Below, piece by piece: positions 52,733-62,238 of a stretch of 64,000 bases of DNA (positions are counted from its first letter, which is position 1; every line of letters begins with the position of its first letter). Source of the stretch: Burkholderiales bacterium (lineage in GTDB: Bacteria; Pseudomonadota; Gammaproteobacteria; Burkholderiales; Burkholderiaceae_C); the NCBI GenBank assembly GCA_028868855.1, contig JAGWTR010000006.1, positions 1 through 64,000 of the forward strand, given 5' to 3'. The notes under the pieces are model-generated. The model worked only from the letters and a program-made list of their open reading frames with translations. It was not told the origin of the DNA and ran no database searches. The translations under genes were made by a program, and so were the position numbers.

Positions 52733-52843
52733 CATGGCCAGAAAGGCCACATTCTTGTGCCCAAATGTGATGGGTGTGCAAATGGCCCCGCCGCCCCGGC
52801 GAGGCCTATTTCATAATCAGCACTCTTCATCATTTGGGGTGGT

Positions 52844-54688
52844 ATGTTGAACTGGCGCGGCCTAGCCCACGGGCATCAATCTTTCATCACCGGCGCCTGG
52901 CTTAAAACGCTGCTCCTGAGCTTGTGCGGGGTGATGGCTCTGCTGGCGGGGGCGCACGCGGCTCAGGCAGAGCCGCCTCGGCTGGCCATGGGCCTGATCG
53001 TCAAGCTCAAGGATGCGCAACCATCATCGGTGGTGCGTTTGACGGCCTCACGCCTGTCTCGCGAAACTCCTCAGCAGTTGCGTCTGCACATGGCGGCGGT
53101 CGCGCAGCGCAAGCACGTGTCCTATCTGGTGCATCGGCCGACAGCATTTGCGGCCAATGTGATTCATTCAGGGTACCCCATCACTGTGGCGGAGGCCAAG
53201 GCACAGGCGGCGCGCTTGCGTGCGGACCCGGATGTCGAGTGGGTGGTTGTCAATGAACTCCAGCAGAGGCAGTCCGTCACGGTGCCGACTGATCCTTATT
53301 ACGGGGGCTCTTCTGGTCAAACCTGGTTGCAGGCGGTCACGGATGTGGCAGGTGGGCGAGCCGGCGTGGCCGGATTCCCGGCGGCATGGGGGCGCTTGAC
53401 TGGGGCGACCTTGTGGCCTGTGGCGATCGCCCTGCTGGACACGGGCATCTTGCCCCATCCAGACCTGGCGGGCCGGGTGTTGCCGGGCTACGATTTCGTC
53501 TCCAATGCCGTTGAAGCCAATGATGGCGATGGGGTCGACAGCGATCCGACCGACCCTGGCGATTGGGTGGATGCCCAAGATAAGGCAGCCCATCCGGACC
53601 TGTTTGGCTCCTGCAAGGAAGAGGCCAGTTCCTGGCATGGCACCAGCATTGCCGGCATGTTGGTGGCCAATGCCGACAAGGGTTTGTATGGGGCCGGGAT
53701 GCTGGGGCAGTTGAATGGCCCGAATAACGCGCGGCCCATGTTGCTGCCAGTGCGCGTGGCGGGCAAATGCGGGGCTGAATTGAGTGACATCATCGAAGGC
53801 ATGTTGTGGGCGGCGGGTGTGTCTTATCAGGGCTCACCGACGACCAACCCTTACCCGGCCAAGATCATCAACCTGAGTTTTGGCAGTGACGGGCCTTGCT
53901 CGGCCACCACCTCGAATGATCAGCGTGACGCCGGTTGGCTGTATGCGCAGACGGTGGCCACTTTGCGCAACAACGGCGTGTTGCTGGTGGCGTCGGCCGG
54001 CAACGGCGATGGGGTGACGGGGAATGCGACCCCGTCCAGGCCGGCCAGTTGCACCGGGGTATTGGCCGCGACGGGCTTGAATCAAAATGGCTACAAGGCG
54101 AGCTACGCCAACATGATCAGCGATGGGGTGGCGGTGGCTTCTGGGGATGTTAATGGCGGCAACGTCATCACTGACGTCGGTATTTTGACGACGAGCAATG
54201 ATGGGGCCAAGGCCGTCGGTGGGTATAACATGGTCTATCTGGCTGGCACCAGCTTTGCGGCACCCCAGGCCGCCGGGGTGGCGGCCATGATGCTGGCGGT
54301 CAACCCGGCGCTGACGGGGCAGCAGTTGCTGGAGGGCATCAAGGCCAGCTCACGGGCCTTTCCTTCGGTGGGCGGCTTGCTGGCGTGCGTTCCAGGGCAG
54401 CCGCAGGGCAATTGCAATTGCAGCAATGACCCGGCCCATCTGACCTGTGGCAGCGGTATTTTGGACGCGGATGCTGCGGTGCTTTGGGCCATTGGGGCGA
54501 CCCCGGCGACTCTGGCTGCACCCGTCACGTCGGTCAACTATTTCACGCCGAATCGTGTGAGTGCCGCACGCTTATCGGGCGGCGGCGGCGGCGGGGGTGG
54601 TGCCGCCGATTGGCCGGAATTGCTGGCCCTGGCGGGGCTCGCCCTGCTGGCCGTTCGCACCCGCCACATCACTGCCCGCAGGCCGTGA
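52844..54688 (+). CDS. Secreted subtilisin-family (S8) serine protease with glycine-rich C-terminal membrane anchor
   Basis: A 614-residue exported protease. The signal region (KTLLLSLCGVMALLAGAHAAQA) ends near residue 42. A propeptide-like region (about 45-150) precedes the S8 catalytic domain. The catalytic triad is complete: Asp199 (IALLDTGILPHPDL), His265 (SSWHGTSIAGML) and Ser470 (LAGTSFAAPQAAG). The C-terminal part has a Cys-rich loop (QGNCNCSNDPAHLTC), then a run of eight glycines, a hydrophobic helix and a basic end (RTRHITARR). That tail resembles GlyGly-CTERM signals processed by rhombosortase. The gene overlaps the convergent SPOR gene by 20 bp. Confidence 0.9.
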   Translation: MLNWRGLAHGHQSFITGAWLKTLLLSLCGVMALLAGAHAAQAEPPRLAMGLIVKLKDAQPSSVVRLTASRLSRETPQQLRLHMAAVAQRKHVSYLVHRPTAFAANVIHSGYPITVAEAKAQAARLRADPDVEWVVVNELQQRQSVTVPTDPYYGGSSGQTWLQAVTDVAGGRAGVAGFPAAWGRLTGATLWPVAIALLDTGILPHPDLAGRVLPGYDFVSNAVEANDGDGVDSDPTDPGDWVDAQDKAAHPDLFGSCKEEASSWHGTSIAGMLVANADKGLYGAGMLGQLNGPNNARPMLLPVRVAGKCGAELSDIIEGMLWAAGVSYQGSPTTNPYPAKIINLSFGSDGPCSATTSNDQRDAGWLYAQTVATLRNNGVLLVASAGNGDGVTGNATPSRPASCTGVLAATGLNQNGYKASYANMISDGVAVASGDVNGGNVITDVGILTTSNDGAKAVGGYNMVYLAGTSFAAPQAAGVAAMMLAVNPALTGQQLLEGIKASSRAFPSVGGLLACVPGQPQGNCNCSNDPAHLTCGSGILDADAAVLWAIGATPATLAAPVTSVNYFTPNRVSAARLSGGGGGGGGAADWPELLALAGLALLAVRTRHITARRP

Positions 54689-55376
54689 AGGTTTTGCCCT
54701 GAGGTAGTTTCACGCCCGAGATCAGCACCTGCGTTTTGATATCGGCCTCGGGCACCCGCACGATGGTCTGGTCGGTGGGGGGGCGCAGGGTGACGACGCG
54801 TGCGCTGCGGATGCCCCGCAGCTTCATGGCATCCAGCGCGGCATTGGCGTCTTCGAGGCGGCTGAATCGACCCAGAGACAGGCCTGGCGCCAAGTTCGCT
54901 GGGGCGTGCACTTCTTCAAAGCTCAGGCTGCGCATGCGGCGCAGTTCGGCCTGTTTGCGCGCCAGGGTGGCGGGGTCGGCGTAGGGGCCCATGTACAACA
55001 GCCATGACCCTTGAACGACCACGTTCTCGGTGCCCCATTGCCTGGGCGCGAGCAGGGGTTTGAGCGCGGCGTCGACCTGCGTGTGTTCGGTGGCGGTGAA
55101 GGGGCCGGCTTCCAGGCAAATGGTGCGGCTTGCGGGGGGGGGCTCGGATGGCGCGGCCGACGCGGGCGAGGCCGGGGCGGCTGCTTGTTGGGTGGGGGAT
55201 GCGCTGGCGGACGGCGGCAGCACGATCAATTGATCGGCGTGGAGTTGCTGGGTCAGCCGCTGGGGCTCGTGCTGCGCGTCGGGTCGCACGCCCACGATGT
55301 CGTCCAGCCAGCCTTGGCTCCAGGCATAGAAACCGGCATTCACCAACAACAGCACGAAAACCAGGGAACGCAGCAT
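54669..55376 (-). CDS. SPOR-domain membrane protein
   Basis: A 235-residue protein with one N-terminal transmembrane helix (LRSLVFVLLLVNAGFYAWSQ). An Ala/Pro/Ser-rich periplasmic linker (about 55-85) follows. The region about 85-170 has the SPOR-like pattern CLEAGPFTATEHTQ ... VVQGSWLLYMGPYADPATLARKQAELR. SPOR domains bind septal, denuded peptidoglycan, so the protein may act at division sites. It is read toward the protease gene (20-bp overlap) and lies 19 bp downstream of birA on the same strand, so birA and this gene likely form an operon. Confidence 0.75.
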   Translation of the reverse strand: MLRSLVFVLLLVNAGFYAWSQGWLDDIVGVRPDAQHEPQRLTQQLHADQLIVLPPSASASPTQQAAAPASPASAAPSEPPPASRTICLEAGPFTATEHTQVDAALKPLLAPRQWGTENVVVQGSWLLYMGPYADPATLARKQAELRRMRSLSFEEVHAPANLAPGLSLGRFSRLEDANAALDAMKLRGIRSARVVTLRPPTDQTIVRVPEADIKTQVLISGVKLPQGKTFTACGQ

Positions 55377-55395
55377 GGGCTAGGGGCAGGGTGGA

Positions 55396-56259
55396 TCAAG
55401 GGGCGGGCTTGGCTTGTGTGGCCGCCAGGCGCACACTCACATCGCCGGTGGTCCAGCGCTGCAAGCCGGCATCAGTATGCACGAGCAGGGCGCCGTCATC
55501 GTCCACGCCTTGGGCGCGGCCTGTCTGGGTGGGGGCGTTGCGCAACACATCTTGCGCGGTGGCGCCACGCCACAGGGATACGTCATGGCCCGCCAGGGCA
55601 TCGCGCTGGGCGTAGCGTTGGCGCAGGGGGGCAAAGCCGTGTTGCTCGAAGCGCAGCACGGCGCGCAGCAGGGGGGCGCCGATCCAGGTCCAGGCTTGCC
55701 CGGCGCTGAGGGGGGCGTCGGTGCAGTCTTGCAAGGCGGCGTGTGGCAGGTCTTGATCGGCCAGACGGCGTAGGTTCAGCCCCAGGCCGATGACCACCCA
55801 GCGTTGCCCGACACGCAGGCCTGGCGCCGGTGTGGCTTCGATCAGAATGCCGCCCAGCTTGCGTTGTCGCCACCACAGGTCGTTGGGCCACTTGAGGGTG
55901 ATGGTGTCCTGTCCCGGTCCGTGGGCCAAGCCGGTGTCCAGCGCCTCGGCCACGGCCAGGCCCACGGCCAGGGATAGGGCACTGCCTCCGCCGGGCACGC
56001 GATCCAGGTCCAGGGGCAGGCCGAGTGAACAGGTCAGGCTGTCACCCGGCTGGGCCTGCCATTGCCGCCCTTGGCGTCCGCGTCCGGCTGTTTGTTGGCG
56101 GGCGGCCAGGAAGGTGGGGCTGGTCTGGCCGTCGCGGCCGCGTTGCAGCAACTGGGTGTTGGTGGAGTCGACTTCGGGCAGGACTTCCAGGCTCAGCGTG
56201 GGGCAGTCGGCCTGGGTGTCGAGCCAGATGCGTTCGGCGGCGGTGTTGAGGTCGATCAT
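55396..56259 (-). CDS. birA: Biotin--[acetyl-CoA-carboxylase] ligase BirA (class I, no DNA-binding domain)
   Basis: Attaches biotin to the acetyl-CoA carboxylase carrier protein. With the ATG at 56259 the protein has 287 residues. The ATP/biotin motif GRGRQGRQW is at 59-67, KWPND at 123-127 and KLGGILIE at 134-141. A short C-terminal SH3-like domain follows. The E. coli-type N-terminal helix-turn-helix is absent, so it is a ligase only and not a repressor. An upstream in-frame extension to 56355 has no family likeness. It lies just ahead of the SPOR gene. Confidence 0.93.
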   Translation of the reverse strand: MIDLNTAAERIWLDTQADCPTLSLEVLPEVDSTNTQLLQRGRDGQTSPTFLAARQQTAGRGRQGRQWQAQPGDSLTCSLGLPLDLDRVPGGGSALSLAVGLAVAEALDTGLAHGPGQDTITLKWPNDLWWRQRKLGGILIEATPAPGLRVGQRWVVIGLGLNLRRLADQDLPHAALQDCTDAPLSAGQAWTWIGAPLLRAVLRFEQHGFAPLRQRYAQRDALAGHDVSLWRGATAQDVLRNAPTQTGRAQGVDDDGALLVHTDAGLQRWTTGDVSVRLAATQAKPAP

Positions 56260-56297
56260 GAGGTCAGGGCCTGCGTCAGGCGCGTTGCTCGCGGGTG

Positions 56298-56783
56298 TTA
56301 AGCGCGTTTGCGCCGCGTGGCCAGCATCGTGCCTCGGCAGTCGGGCGCGCCGCACCAGCAGGCGTATTCGCGCTTGAGGCTGGTGGTCAGGCGGGCGTCG
56401 ATCACCAGACCATAGTCAAAAAACAACTCTTCGCCGGGGAGGATGTCGTGCAGGGCGCGCAGGAAAACGCGGTTGCCTTCTTGTTCAGCTTCGACATTGG
56501 GGGCGCAGGAATGGTTGATCCAGCGCGCCGAGTTGCCCTGATACTTGCCGTCGATCACATGGCCGTCGTCCAGATGAAAGTAGAAGGTGTGGTTGGGTTG
56601 TTCCGGGTCGTGGGGGTGGCGATCCAGCGCTTCTTGCCAGGTGATGATTTGGCCCTTGTATTCGATGACCATGCTGCCCGCTTCGATGGCCTGGGTGGCA
56701 AACACGCCCCGGCCGTGAACACCGGAGCGACGCACCTGAATGCGGCGGTTTGACGCGGTTTTTTTGGAATCTGCTTGCGTCAT
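56298..56783 (-). CDS. SET-domain protein (protein lysine methyltransferase-like)
   Basis: A 161-residue small SET protein. The N-terminal part has RRSGVHGRGVFATQAIEAGSMV. The core motifs WINHSCAPN (residues 88-96) and GEELFFDYG (117-125) form the SAM/lysine channel. A post-SET motif with Cys142, Cys144 and Cys149 (YACWCGAPDCRGTML) would bind zinc with the Cys of NHSC. These are the features of eukaryotic-type histone methyltransferases; bacterial relatives are widespread but little studied. The ATG at 56783 is chosen; 56801 is also in frame. It lies 38 bp before birA on the same strand. Confidence 0.88.
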   Translation of the reverse strand: MTQADSKKTASNRRIQVRRSGVHGRGVFATQAIEAGSMVIEYKGQIITWQEALDRHPHDPEQPNHTFYFHLDDGHVIDGKYQGNSARWINHSCAPNVEAEQEGNRVFLRALHDILPGEELFFDYGLVIDARLTTSLKREYACWCGAPDCRGTMLATRRKRA

Positions 56784-56878
56784 CGATAACTTTGGGTACA
56801 TTGAATTGATGGGCGCGCGCGTGCATGTGTGCGTGTGCGCCCGCGAGAGTGCTGATTTTAAGGATAAAAATTCAAACC

Positions 56879-59536
56879 ATGAGCAAAGCCCTGGTCATTG
56901 CCGAGAAGCCTTCCGTTGCCCAAGACATCGTGCGGGCGCTAACGCCCATTGATGGCAAGTTCGACAAGCACGACGATTATTTCGAGAGCGAGCACTATGT
57001 GGTCAGCTCTGCCGTCGGCCACCTGGTCGAGATCAAGGCGCCGGAAGAGTTCGACGTCAAACGCGGCAAGTGGAGTTTCGCCAACCTGCCGGTGATCCCG
57101 CCGCACTTCGATCTGAACCCGATCGACAAGAGCAAGGGGCGCCTCAATGCCCTGGTCAAGCTGATCAAGCGCAAGGACGTTACCAACCTGATCAACGCCT
57201 GTGACGCGGGGCGCGAAGGGGAGTTGATCTTCCGCCTGATCGCGCAGTACGCGCAGGAGAGCACGGCCACCCTGAAGGCCAAGGGCCTGGGCAAGGGTGT
57301 GCAGCGCCTGTGGCTGCAGAGCATGACGCCACAAGCCATTCGCGACGGCTTTGAAAAGCTGCGCAGCGACGAGCAGATGCAGCCCCTGGCCGATGCCGCG
57401 CGTTGCCGCTCGGAGGCCGATTGGCTGGTAGGTATTAATGGCACGCGCGCCATGACGGCCTTCAATTCGCGCGATGGCGGATTCTTTCTGACCACCGTGG
57501 GGCGGGTGCAGACGCCCACGCTGTCCATCGTGGTGGAGCGCGAAGAAAAAATCCGCAAGCATGTGTTCCGCGATTACTGGGAAGTGCGCGCCAGCTTTGG
57601 TGCGCAGGCCGGTAGCTATGACGGCAAGTGGTTTGATCCGACCTTCAAGAAGGACAAGGGTGCGGCCGAGGGGTCGTTGGACGCCGAACTCAAGGCCGAT
57701 CGTGTCTGGAGCGCTGCCGAGGCGCAGGCCATTGCCGATGCGGTGCGCGGCCAGGCCGGCACCGTGACCGAAGAAGCCAAGCCCAGCACGCAGGCCAGCC
57801 CACTGCTGTATGACTTGACCACGCTGCAACGCGAGGCCAACTCGCGCTTTGGCTTTTCGGCCAAGACCACGCTGTCGCTGGCGCAGGCCCTGTACGAAAA
57901 GCACAAGGTGTTGACCTATCCACGGACCGATTCGCGCGCCTTGCCCGAGGACTATGTGGCCGTGGTGAAAGAGACCATGGGCATGATCGCCAACGAGGAC
58001 ATGCCCGGTCCGTTGCGTGAGCTGGCCCAGCATGCGCGCAAGGCTTTGAGCGATGGTTATGTCAAGCCCAATAAGCGCGTGTTTGACAACGCCAAGGTGT
58101 CGGATCACTTTGCCATCATCCCGACACTGCAAGCGCCCAAGAGCCTGAGCGAGATCGAGGCCAAGTTGTACGACATGGTGGTCAAGCGCTTCCTGGCGGT
58201 GTTCTACCCGTCGGCAGAGTTCATGGTCACCACGCGCATCACCAAGGTGCCGGCCGCAGGCACCGGGTCTGGGGATGCTGTGACTCACCACTTCCAGACC
58301 AACGGCAAGGTGTTGGTCAAGCCGGGCTGGATGGCCGTGTATGGCAAGGAAGCTCAGGACGACGATGCGACGCTGGTGGCGGTGCAGCCGGGCGAGTCGG
58401 TGCGCAATGAAGACGTGACCGCCAACGCGCTCAAAACCAAGCCGCCAGCGCGCTACACGGAAGCGACGCTGTTGAGCGCCATGGAAGGCGCGGGCAAGCT
58501 GATCGACGATGAAGAGTTCAAGGCTGCGATGCAGGACAAGGGCCTGGGCACGCCAGCCACGCGCTCGTCCATCATCGAAGGCCTGATCGCGGAGAAGTAC
58601 ATGATCCGCGAAGGACGTGAGTTGATCCCCACGGCCAAGGCCTTCCAGCTGACCACCTTGCTGCGTGGCCTGGGCGTGGAAGACCTGACCAAGCCCGAGC
58701 TGACCGGCAACTGGGAATTCAAGCTGTCAGAGATGGAAAAGGGCTTGCTGAGCCGCGAAGCCTTCATGGCCGAGATCGCGCAGATGACGCAGCGCATCGT
58801 GCAAAAGGCCAAGGAATACGACCGCGACACCATCCCAGGTGACTACGCAACCCTGAGCACGCCCTGCCCAAATTGCGGCGCCGTGGTCAAGGAAAACTAC
58901 CGCCGCTTTACCTGCATTGGCCAAGGCGCGGCCAAGGTCGACGGTCAGGAAGGCACGGGCTGCGGTTTCAGCATCAGCAAGATCCCCGGTGCGCGCAGCT
59001 TCGAGTTGCCCGAGGTGGAACAACTGCTGCGCGACCACAAGATTGGTCCGCTGGAGGGCTTCCGCTCCAAGGCCGGCTGGCCCTTCACGGCCGAGCTCCG
59101 GCTGGTGCGTGATGAGGAGGCGAACAACTGGAAGATGGAGTTCGACTTCGGCGAGGACGCCAAGAAGGACCAGGAATCCGGCGAGGGCGTGGACTTCACT
59201 GGGCAGCAAAGCCTGGGAACCTGTCCCAAGTGCAAGGGCCATGTCTACGAGCATGGCAGCAACTACGTGTGTGAAAACACCGTGAGCGCTCCCAGTACTT
59301 GTGATTTCAAGAGTGGCAAGATCATCCTGCAGCAGCCGGTGCTGGCCGAGCAGATGGGCAAGTTGCTGAGCACGGGCAAGACCGATTTGCTGGAAAACTT
59401 CGTGTCCAACCGCACCAAGCGCAAGTTCAAGGCCTTCTTGAGTTGGGATGCCAAGGAGGGCAAGGTGGTGTTCGAGTTCGAGCCCCGCGCGCCGCGTGTG
59501 CCGGCGGCCAAAAAGGCGGCCAAAAAAGCAGCATGA
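56879..59536 (+). CDS. topB: DNA topoisomerase III
   Basis: Type IA topoisomerase that decatenates DNA by single-strand passage. The 885-residue protein starts MSKALVIAEKPSVAQDIVRAL. The TOPRIM acidic triad is in D109-AGREGE. The catalytic tyrosine is Tyr347 in VLTYPRTDSRALPEDY. C-terminal zinc-finger-like modules include CPNCGAVVKENYRRFTC and CPKCKGHVYEHGSNYVC. The protein ends in a basic Ala/Lys tail (PAAKKAAKKAA). It is longer than the E. coli enzyme because of these additional modules. It is divergent from the SET gene. topB also occurs on integrative elements, but here it sits among core genes with matching composition. Confidence 0.93.
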   Translation: MSKALVIAEKPSVAQDIVRALTPIDGKFDKHDDYFESEHYVVSSAVGHLVEIKAPEEFDVKRGKWSFANLPVIPPHFDLNPIDKSKGRLNALVKLIKRKDVTNLINACDAGREGELIFRLIAQYAQESTATLKAKGLGKGVQRLWLQSMTPQAIRDGFEKLRSDEQMQPLADAARCRSEADWLVGINGTRAMTAFNSRDGGFFLTTVGRVQTPTLSIVVEREEKIRKHVFRDYWEVRASFGAQAGSYDGKWFDPTFKKDKGAAEGSLDAELKADRVWSAAEAQAIADAVRGQAGTVTEEAKPSTQASPLLYDLTTLQREANSRFGFSAKTTLSLAQALYEKHKVLTYPRTDSRALPEDYVAVVKETMGMIANEDMPGPLRELAQHARKALSDGYVKPNKRVFDNAKVSDHFAIIPTLQAPKSLSEIEAKLYDMVVKRFLAVFYPSAEFMVTTRITKVPAAGTGSGDAVTHHFQTNGKVLVKPGWMAVYGKEAQDDDATLVAVQPGESVRNEDVTANALKTKPPARYTEATLLSAMEGAGKLIDDEEFKAAMQDKGLGTPATRSSIIEGLIAEKYMIREGRELIPTAKAFQLTTLLRGLGVEDLTKPELTGNWEFKLSEMEKGLLSREAFMAEIAQMTQRIVQKAKEYDRDTIPGDYATLSTPCPNCGAVVKENYRRFTCIGQGAAKVDGQEGTGCGFSISKIPGARSFELPEVEQLLRDHKIGPLEGFRSKAGWPFTAELRLVRDEEANNWKMEFDFGEDAKKDQESGEGVDFTGQQSLGTCPKCKGHVYEHGSNYVCENTVSAPSTCDFKSGKIILQQPVLAEQMGKLLSTGKTDLLENFVSNRTKRKFKAFLSWDAKEGKVVFEFEPRAPRVPAAKKAAKKAA

Positions 59537-59614
59537 CCCGCAGCCTGACCCCTGGCGGGCAGGTGGCATTGGCTCCGGTGTAAGGTTCAAAAAAATGGTT
59601 ACCGGAGTTCGGCC

Positions 59615-60595
59615 ATGTCCCTGATCAAACCCAGCGAAATCACCCCGCCCGAGGTCTATGCGCAGCGCCGCGAGGTGTTGCGGCAGATGGCGGCGGGGGC
59701 GGCGGGCGTCACCCTGAGTGCCTGGGCTGGGCGCGACGCCCTGGCGCAGGCCGCCAGCGTGGTCAAGCGGCCCGGCAAGCTGGGGGCCCTGGCCGGCGCG
59801 CACAGCAGCGTGGCGGGCGCCTATGTGATGGACAAACTCACGCCGTATGAGCATGTGACCAGCTACAACAACTTCTACGAATTCGGCACGGACAAGTCCG
59901 ACCCTGCCGAGAACGCGCACACGCTGCAAACGCACCCGTGGTCGGTCAGCATTGAAGGCGAGGTCGGCAAGCCGCAGCGGCTGGGCCTGGACGACCTGCT
60001 CAAGCTGGGCGCGATGGAAGAGCGCATCTACCGGTTGCGCTGTGTGGAAGGTTGGTCCATGGTGATCCCGTGGCTGGGCTATCCGCTGTCCACGCTGATC
60101 AAGCGCGCCGAGCCCAATAGCCGCGCCAAATATGTCGAGTTCGTCACCCTGGCCGACCCCAAGCAGATGCCGGGTGTGCGATCGCGCGTGCTGGACTGGC
60201 CCTATGTGGAAGGTCTGCGCATGGACGAGGCCATGCACCCTTTGACCTTGCTGACTTTCGGGCTGTATGGCGAGGTGCTGCCCAATCAGAACGGCGCACC
60301 GCTGCGCCTGGTGGTGCCCTGGAAGTATGGTTTCAAAAGCGCCAAGTCGATCGTCAAGATCCGGCTGGTCGAGAAGCAGCCGCAGTCGTCCTGGGAAAAG
60401 GCCAATGCCTCGGAATATGGCTTTTACTCGAACGTGAACCCCAAGGTTGACCACCCGCGTTGGAGTCAGGGTACCGAGCGCCGCATCGGGGAGGGCGGGC
60501 TGTTCACGCCGCGCAAGCCCACGCTGATGTTCAATGGCTATGAGGCCCAAGTAGGCCAGATGTATGCGGGCATGGATTTGAAAAAGTACTACTGA
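59615..60595 (+). CDS. msrP: Protein-methionine-sulfoxide reductase catalytic subunit MsrP
   Basis: Periplasmic molybdopterin enzyme that repairs oxidised methionine in envelope proteins. The 326-residue precursor has a twin-arginine-type signal ([18 protein letters not shown]). The molybdenum ligand is Cys143 in [14 protein letters not shown]. The sulfite-oxidase fold is typical, with [31 protein letters not shown] and a C-terminal [12 protein letters not shown]. The stop overlaps the msrQ start by 1 bp, so the two are translationally coupled. Confidence 0.95.
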   Translation: MSLIKPSEITPPEVYAQRREVLRQMAAGAAGVTLSAWAGRDALAQAASVVKRPGKLGALAGAHSSVAGAYVMDKLTPYEHVTSYNNFYEFGTDKSDPAENAHTLQTHPWSVSIEGEVGKPQRLGLDDLLKLGAMEERIYRLRCVEGWSMVIPWLGYPLSTLIKRAEPNSRAKYVEFVTLADPKQMPGVRSRVLDWPYVEGLRMDEAMHPLTLLTFGLYGEVLPNQNGAPLRLVVPWKYGFKSAKSIVKIRLVEKQPQSSWEKANASEYGFYSNVNPKVDHPRWSQGTERRIGEGGLFTPRKPTLMFNGYEAQVGQMYAGMDLKKYY

Positions 60596-61227
60596 TGAAT
60601 CGTTTGTTGATCAACCAGTGGCTTGTGAAGCCCTGGGTCAAGCCCCTGCTGTGGTTAGTGTGCGCGGTGCCGGCGGCGCACTTGATGGTGGCGGCCATGA
60701 CAGATTCACTGGGCGCCAACCCCGCTGAAAAACTCATTGACGGGTTCGGCGATTGGACCTTGCGTTTTCTGTGGCTGACGCTGGCGGTCACGCCCTTGCG
60801 CGAGGCGGCCGCGCTGCCCGCGCTGGTACGCTATCGGCGCACCCTGGGGGTCACGACCTTCATGTACGTGGTGCTGCATTTTCTGAGCTATGCGTGGCTG
60901 GACAAGGGCTTGGTGATCGATGACATCGTGCGCGATGTGATCAAGCGCAATTTCATTCTGGTGGGGATGCTGGCGCTGATCTTGATGACACCCCTGGCGC
61001 TGACCTCGTTCAACCGGGCCATTAAGTCGCTGGGGGGCAGGCGCTGGCAAGCCCTGCACAAGTTGGTCTACGCGATTTCGCTGCTGGGCCTGCTGCACTT
61101 TTACTGGAAGAAATCAGCCAAGCACGACCTCAATGAAGTGATGGTCTATGCCGTGATCCTGGCGGTGCTGCTGGGTTGGCGCGTGCTGCGCAAAGGTGGC
61201 GTGATGGGAATGTTGCGGGTCCGATGA
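60595..61227 (+). CDS. msrQ: Heme-binding membrane subunit MsrQ
   Basis: A 210-residue integral membrane b-type cytochrome that passes electrons from the quinone pool to MsrP. About six hydrophobic segments are visible, with likely heme-ligating His residues in VVLHFLSYAWLD, ALHKLVYAISLLGLLHFYW. The family marker TLRFLWLTLAVTPLREA is present near residue 57. It overlaps msrP by 1 bp and the next gene by 4 bp. Confidence 0.94.
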   Translation: MNRLLINQWLVKPWVKPLLWLVCAVPAAHLMVAAMTDSLGANPAEKLIDGFGDWTLRFLWLTLAVTPLREAAALPALVRYRRTLGVTTFMYVVLHFLSYAWLDKGLVIDDIVRDVIKRNFILVGMLALILMTPLALTSFNRAIKSLGGRRWQALHKLVYAISLLGLLHFYWKKSAKHDLNEVMVYAVILAVLLGWRVLRKGGVMGMLRVR

Positions 61228-62234
61228 TTGATCTGCTGCTTCTGTTTGTGCCTTTCTTTGCCCTGATCCTGATGGGTTGGGCGGCGGCACGCCTGCGCTG
61301 GCTGCCCTTGGAGGGCATTGGTACCCTGAACAGTTTCGTGCTGTTTTTTGGCTTGTCGGCCCTGGTGTTTCGTTTGGCGGCCAGCGGGGCGTTGCAGCAA
61401 GGCGGTCTGCTGGGAGTGTTGTTGGCGTATGGACTGGCAGGCACCGTCGTGACGGTGTTGGCCCTGGTTTGGGGCGTGCGCTCGGGTCTGATTCGGCGCG
61501 ACAGCGGCTTGGTGGCCTTGGCCACGGCCTTTCCCAACACGGGTTTTCTGGGTCTGCCACTGTTGACCGGTTTGCTGGGCCCACAGGCGGCGGGGCCCGT
61601 GGCAGCGACCTTGGTGGTCGATGTGGTGGTGCTCAGTTCGCTATGCCTGGCCTGGGCCCATTCGCATTCGCATGCGGGGCGCGATGCGTCTGGCGATGAC
61701 CCGCTTGAGGCCTGGCATGCGGTCCAGGCCTCGCTCAACGGAGCGCTGCGCAACCCACTGTTGTGGGCCATGGCCTTGGGCTTGCTGGTGTCTTCGCTGG
61801 GCTGGCATCTGCCGCGTCCGCTGGACGAGACGGTGCGCCTGCTGAGCCTGGCGGCCACGCCGACGGCTTTGTTCACGCTGGGGGCCATCTTGGCGCGGGC
61901 CCAGATGCTGCCGTCACAGGCCACGCGTTCAAGGGCGATCTGGGCGCCGGCCCTGCTCAAGCTGCTGGCCCACCCTGCGCTGGTGTGCGCGACGGGCTGG
62001 GGCCTGCGACAGGTCGGTGTGGAGTTGTCTGCCGCGGGGCTGATGACGATGACGCTGGCGGCGGCCTTGCCATCGGCGAGCAATGTGTCGATGTTGGCCG
62101 AGCGCGAAGGTGCCGATACGGCGCTGGTGGCGCGCCTCATTTTGTGGACCACCACCTGTGCCTTGCTCACCCTGACGGTCTGGGCGCACGCGCTGGGGGC
62201 CGAGGTGGGCGTTCATCCTGCTGGAGTGCGGTGA
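61224..62234 (+). CDS. AEC (auxin efflux carrier) family transporter
   Basis: A 336-residue inner-membrane protein with about nine to ten helices in two repeats. The family motifs are visible: VLFFGLSALVFRLAASGAL in the first repeat, ATAFPNTGFLGLPLL with the conserved Asn, and the matching second repeat with ALPSASNVSMLAERE. Bacterial AEC members carry small organic acids such as malate or malonate. ATG 61224 overlaps the msrQ stop (ATGA), so it may be translated from the msrPQ mRNA; an upstream frame extension to 61176 is not used. The substrate is unknown. Confidence 0.88.
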   Translation: MIDLLLLFVPFFALILMGWAAARLRWLPLEGIGTLNSFVLFFGLSALVFRLAASGALQQGGLLGVLLAYGLAGTVVTVLALVWGVRSGLIRRDSGLVALATAFPNTGFLGLPLLTGLLGPQAAGPVAATLVVDVVVLSSLCLAWAHSHSHAGRDASGDDPLEAWHAVQASLNGALRNPLLWAMALGLLVSSLGWHLPRPLDETVRLLSLAATPTALFTLGAILARAQMLPSQATRSRAIWAPALLKLLAHPALVCATGWGLRQVGVELSAAGLMTMTLAAALPSASNVSMLAEREGADTALVARLILWTTTCALLTLTVWAHALGAEVGVHPAGVR

Positions 62235-62238
62235 CACG

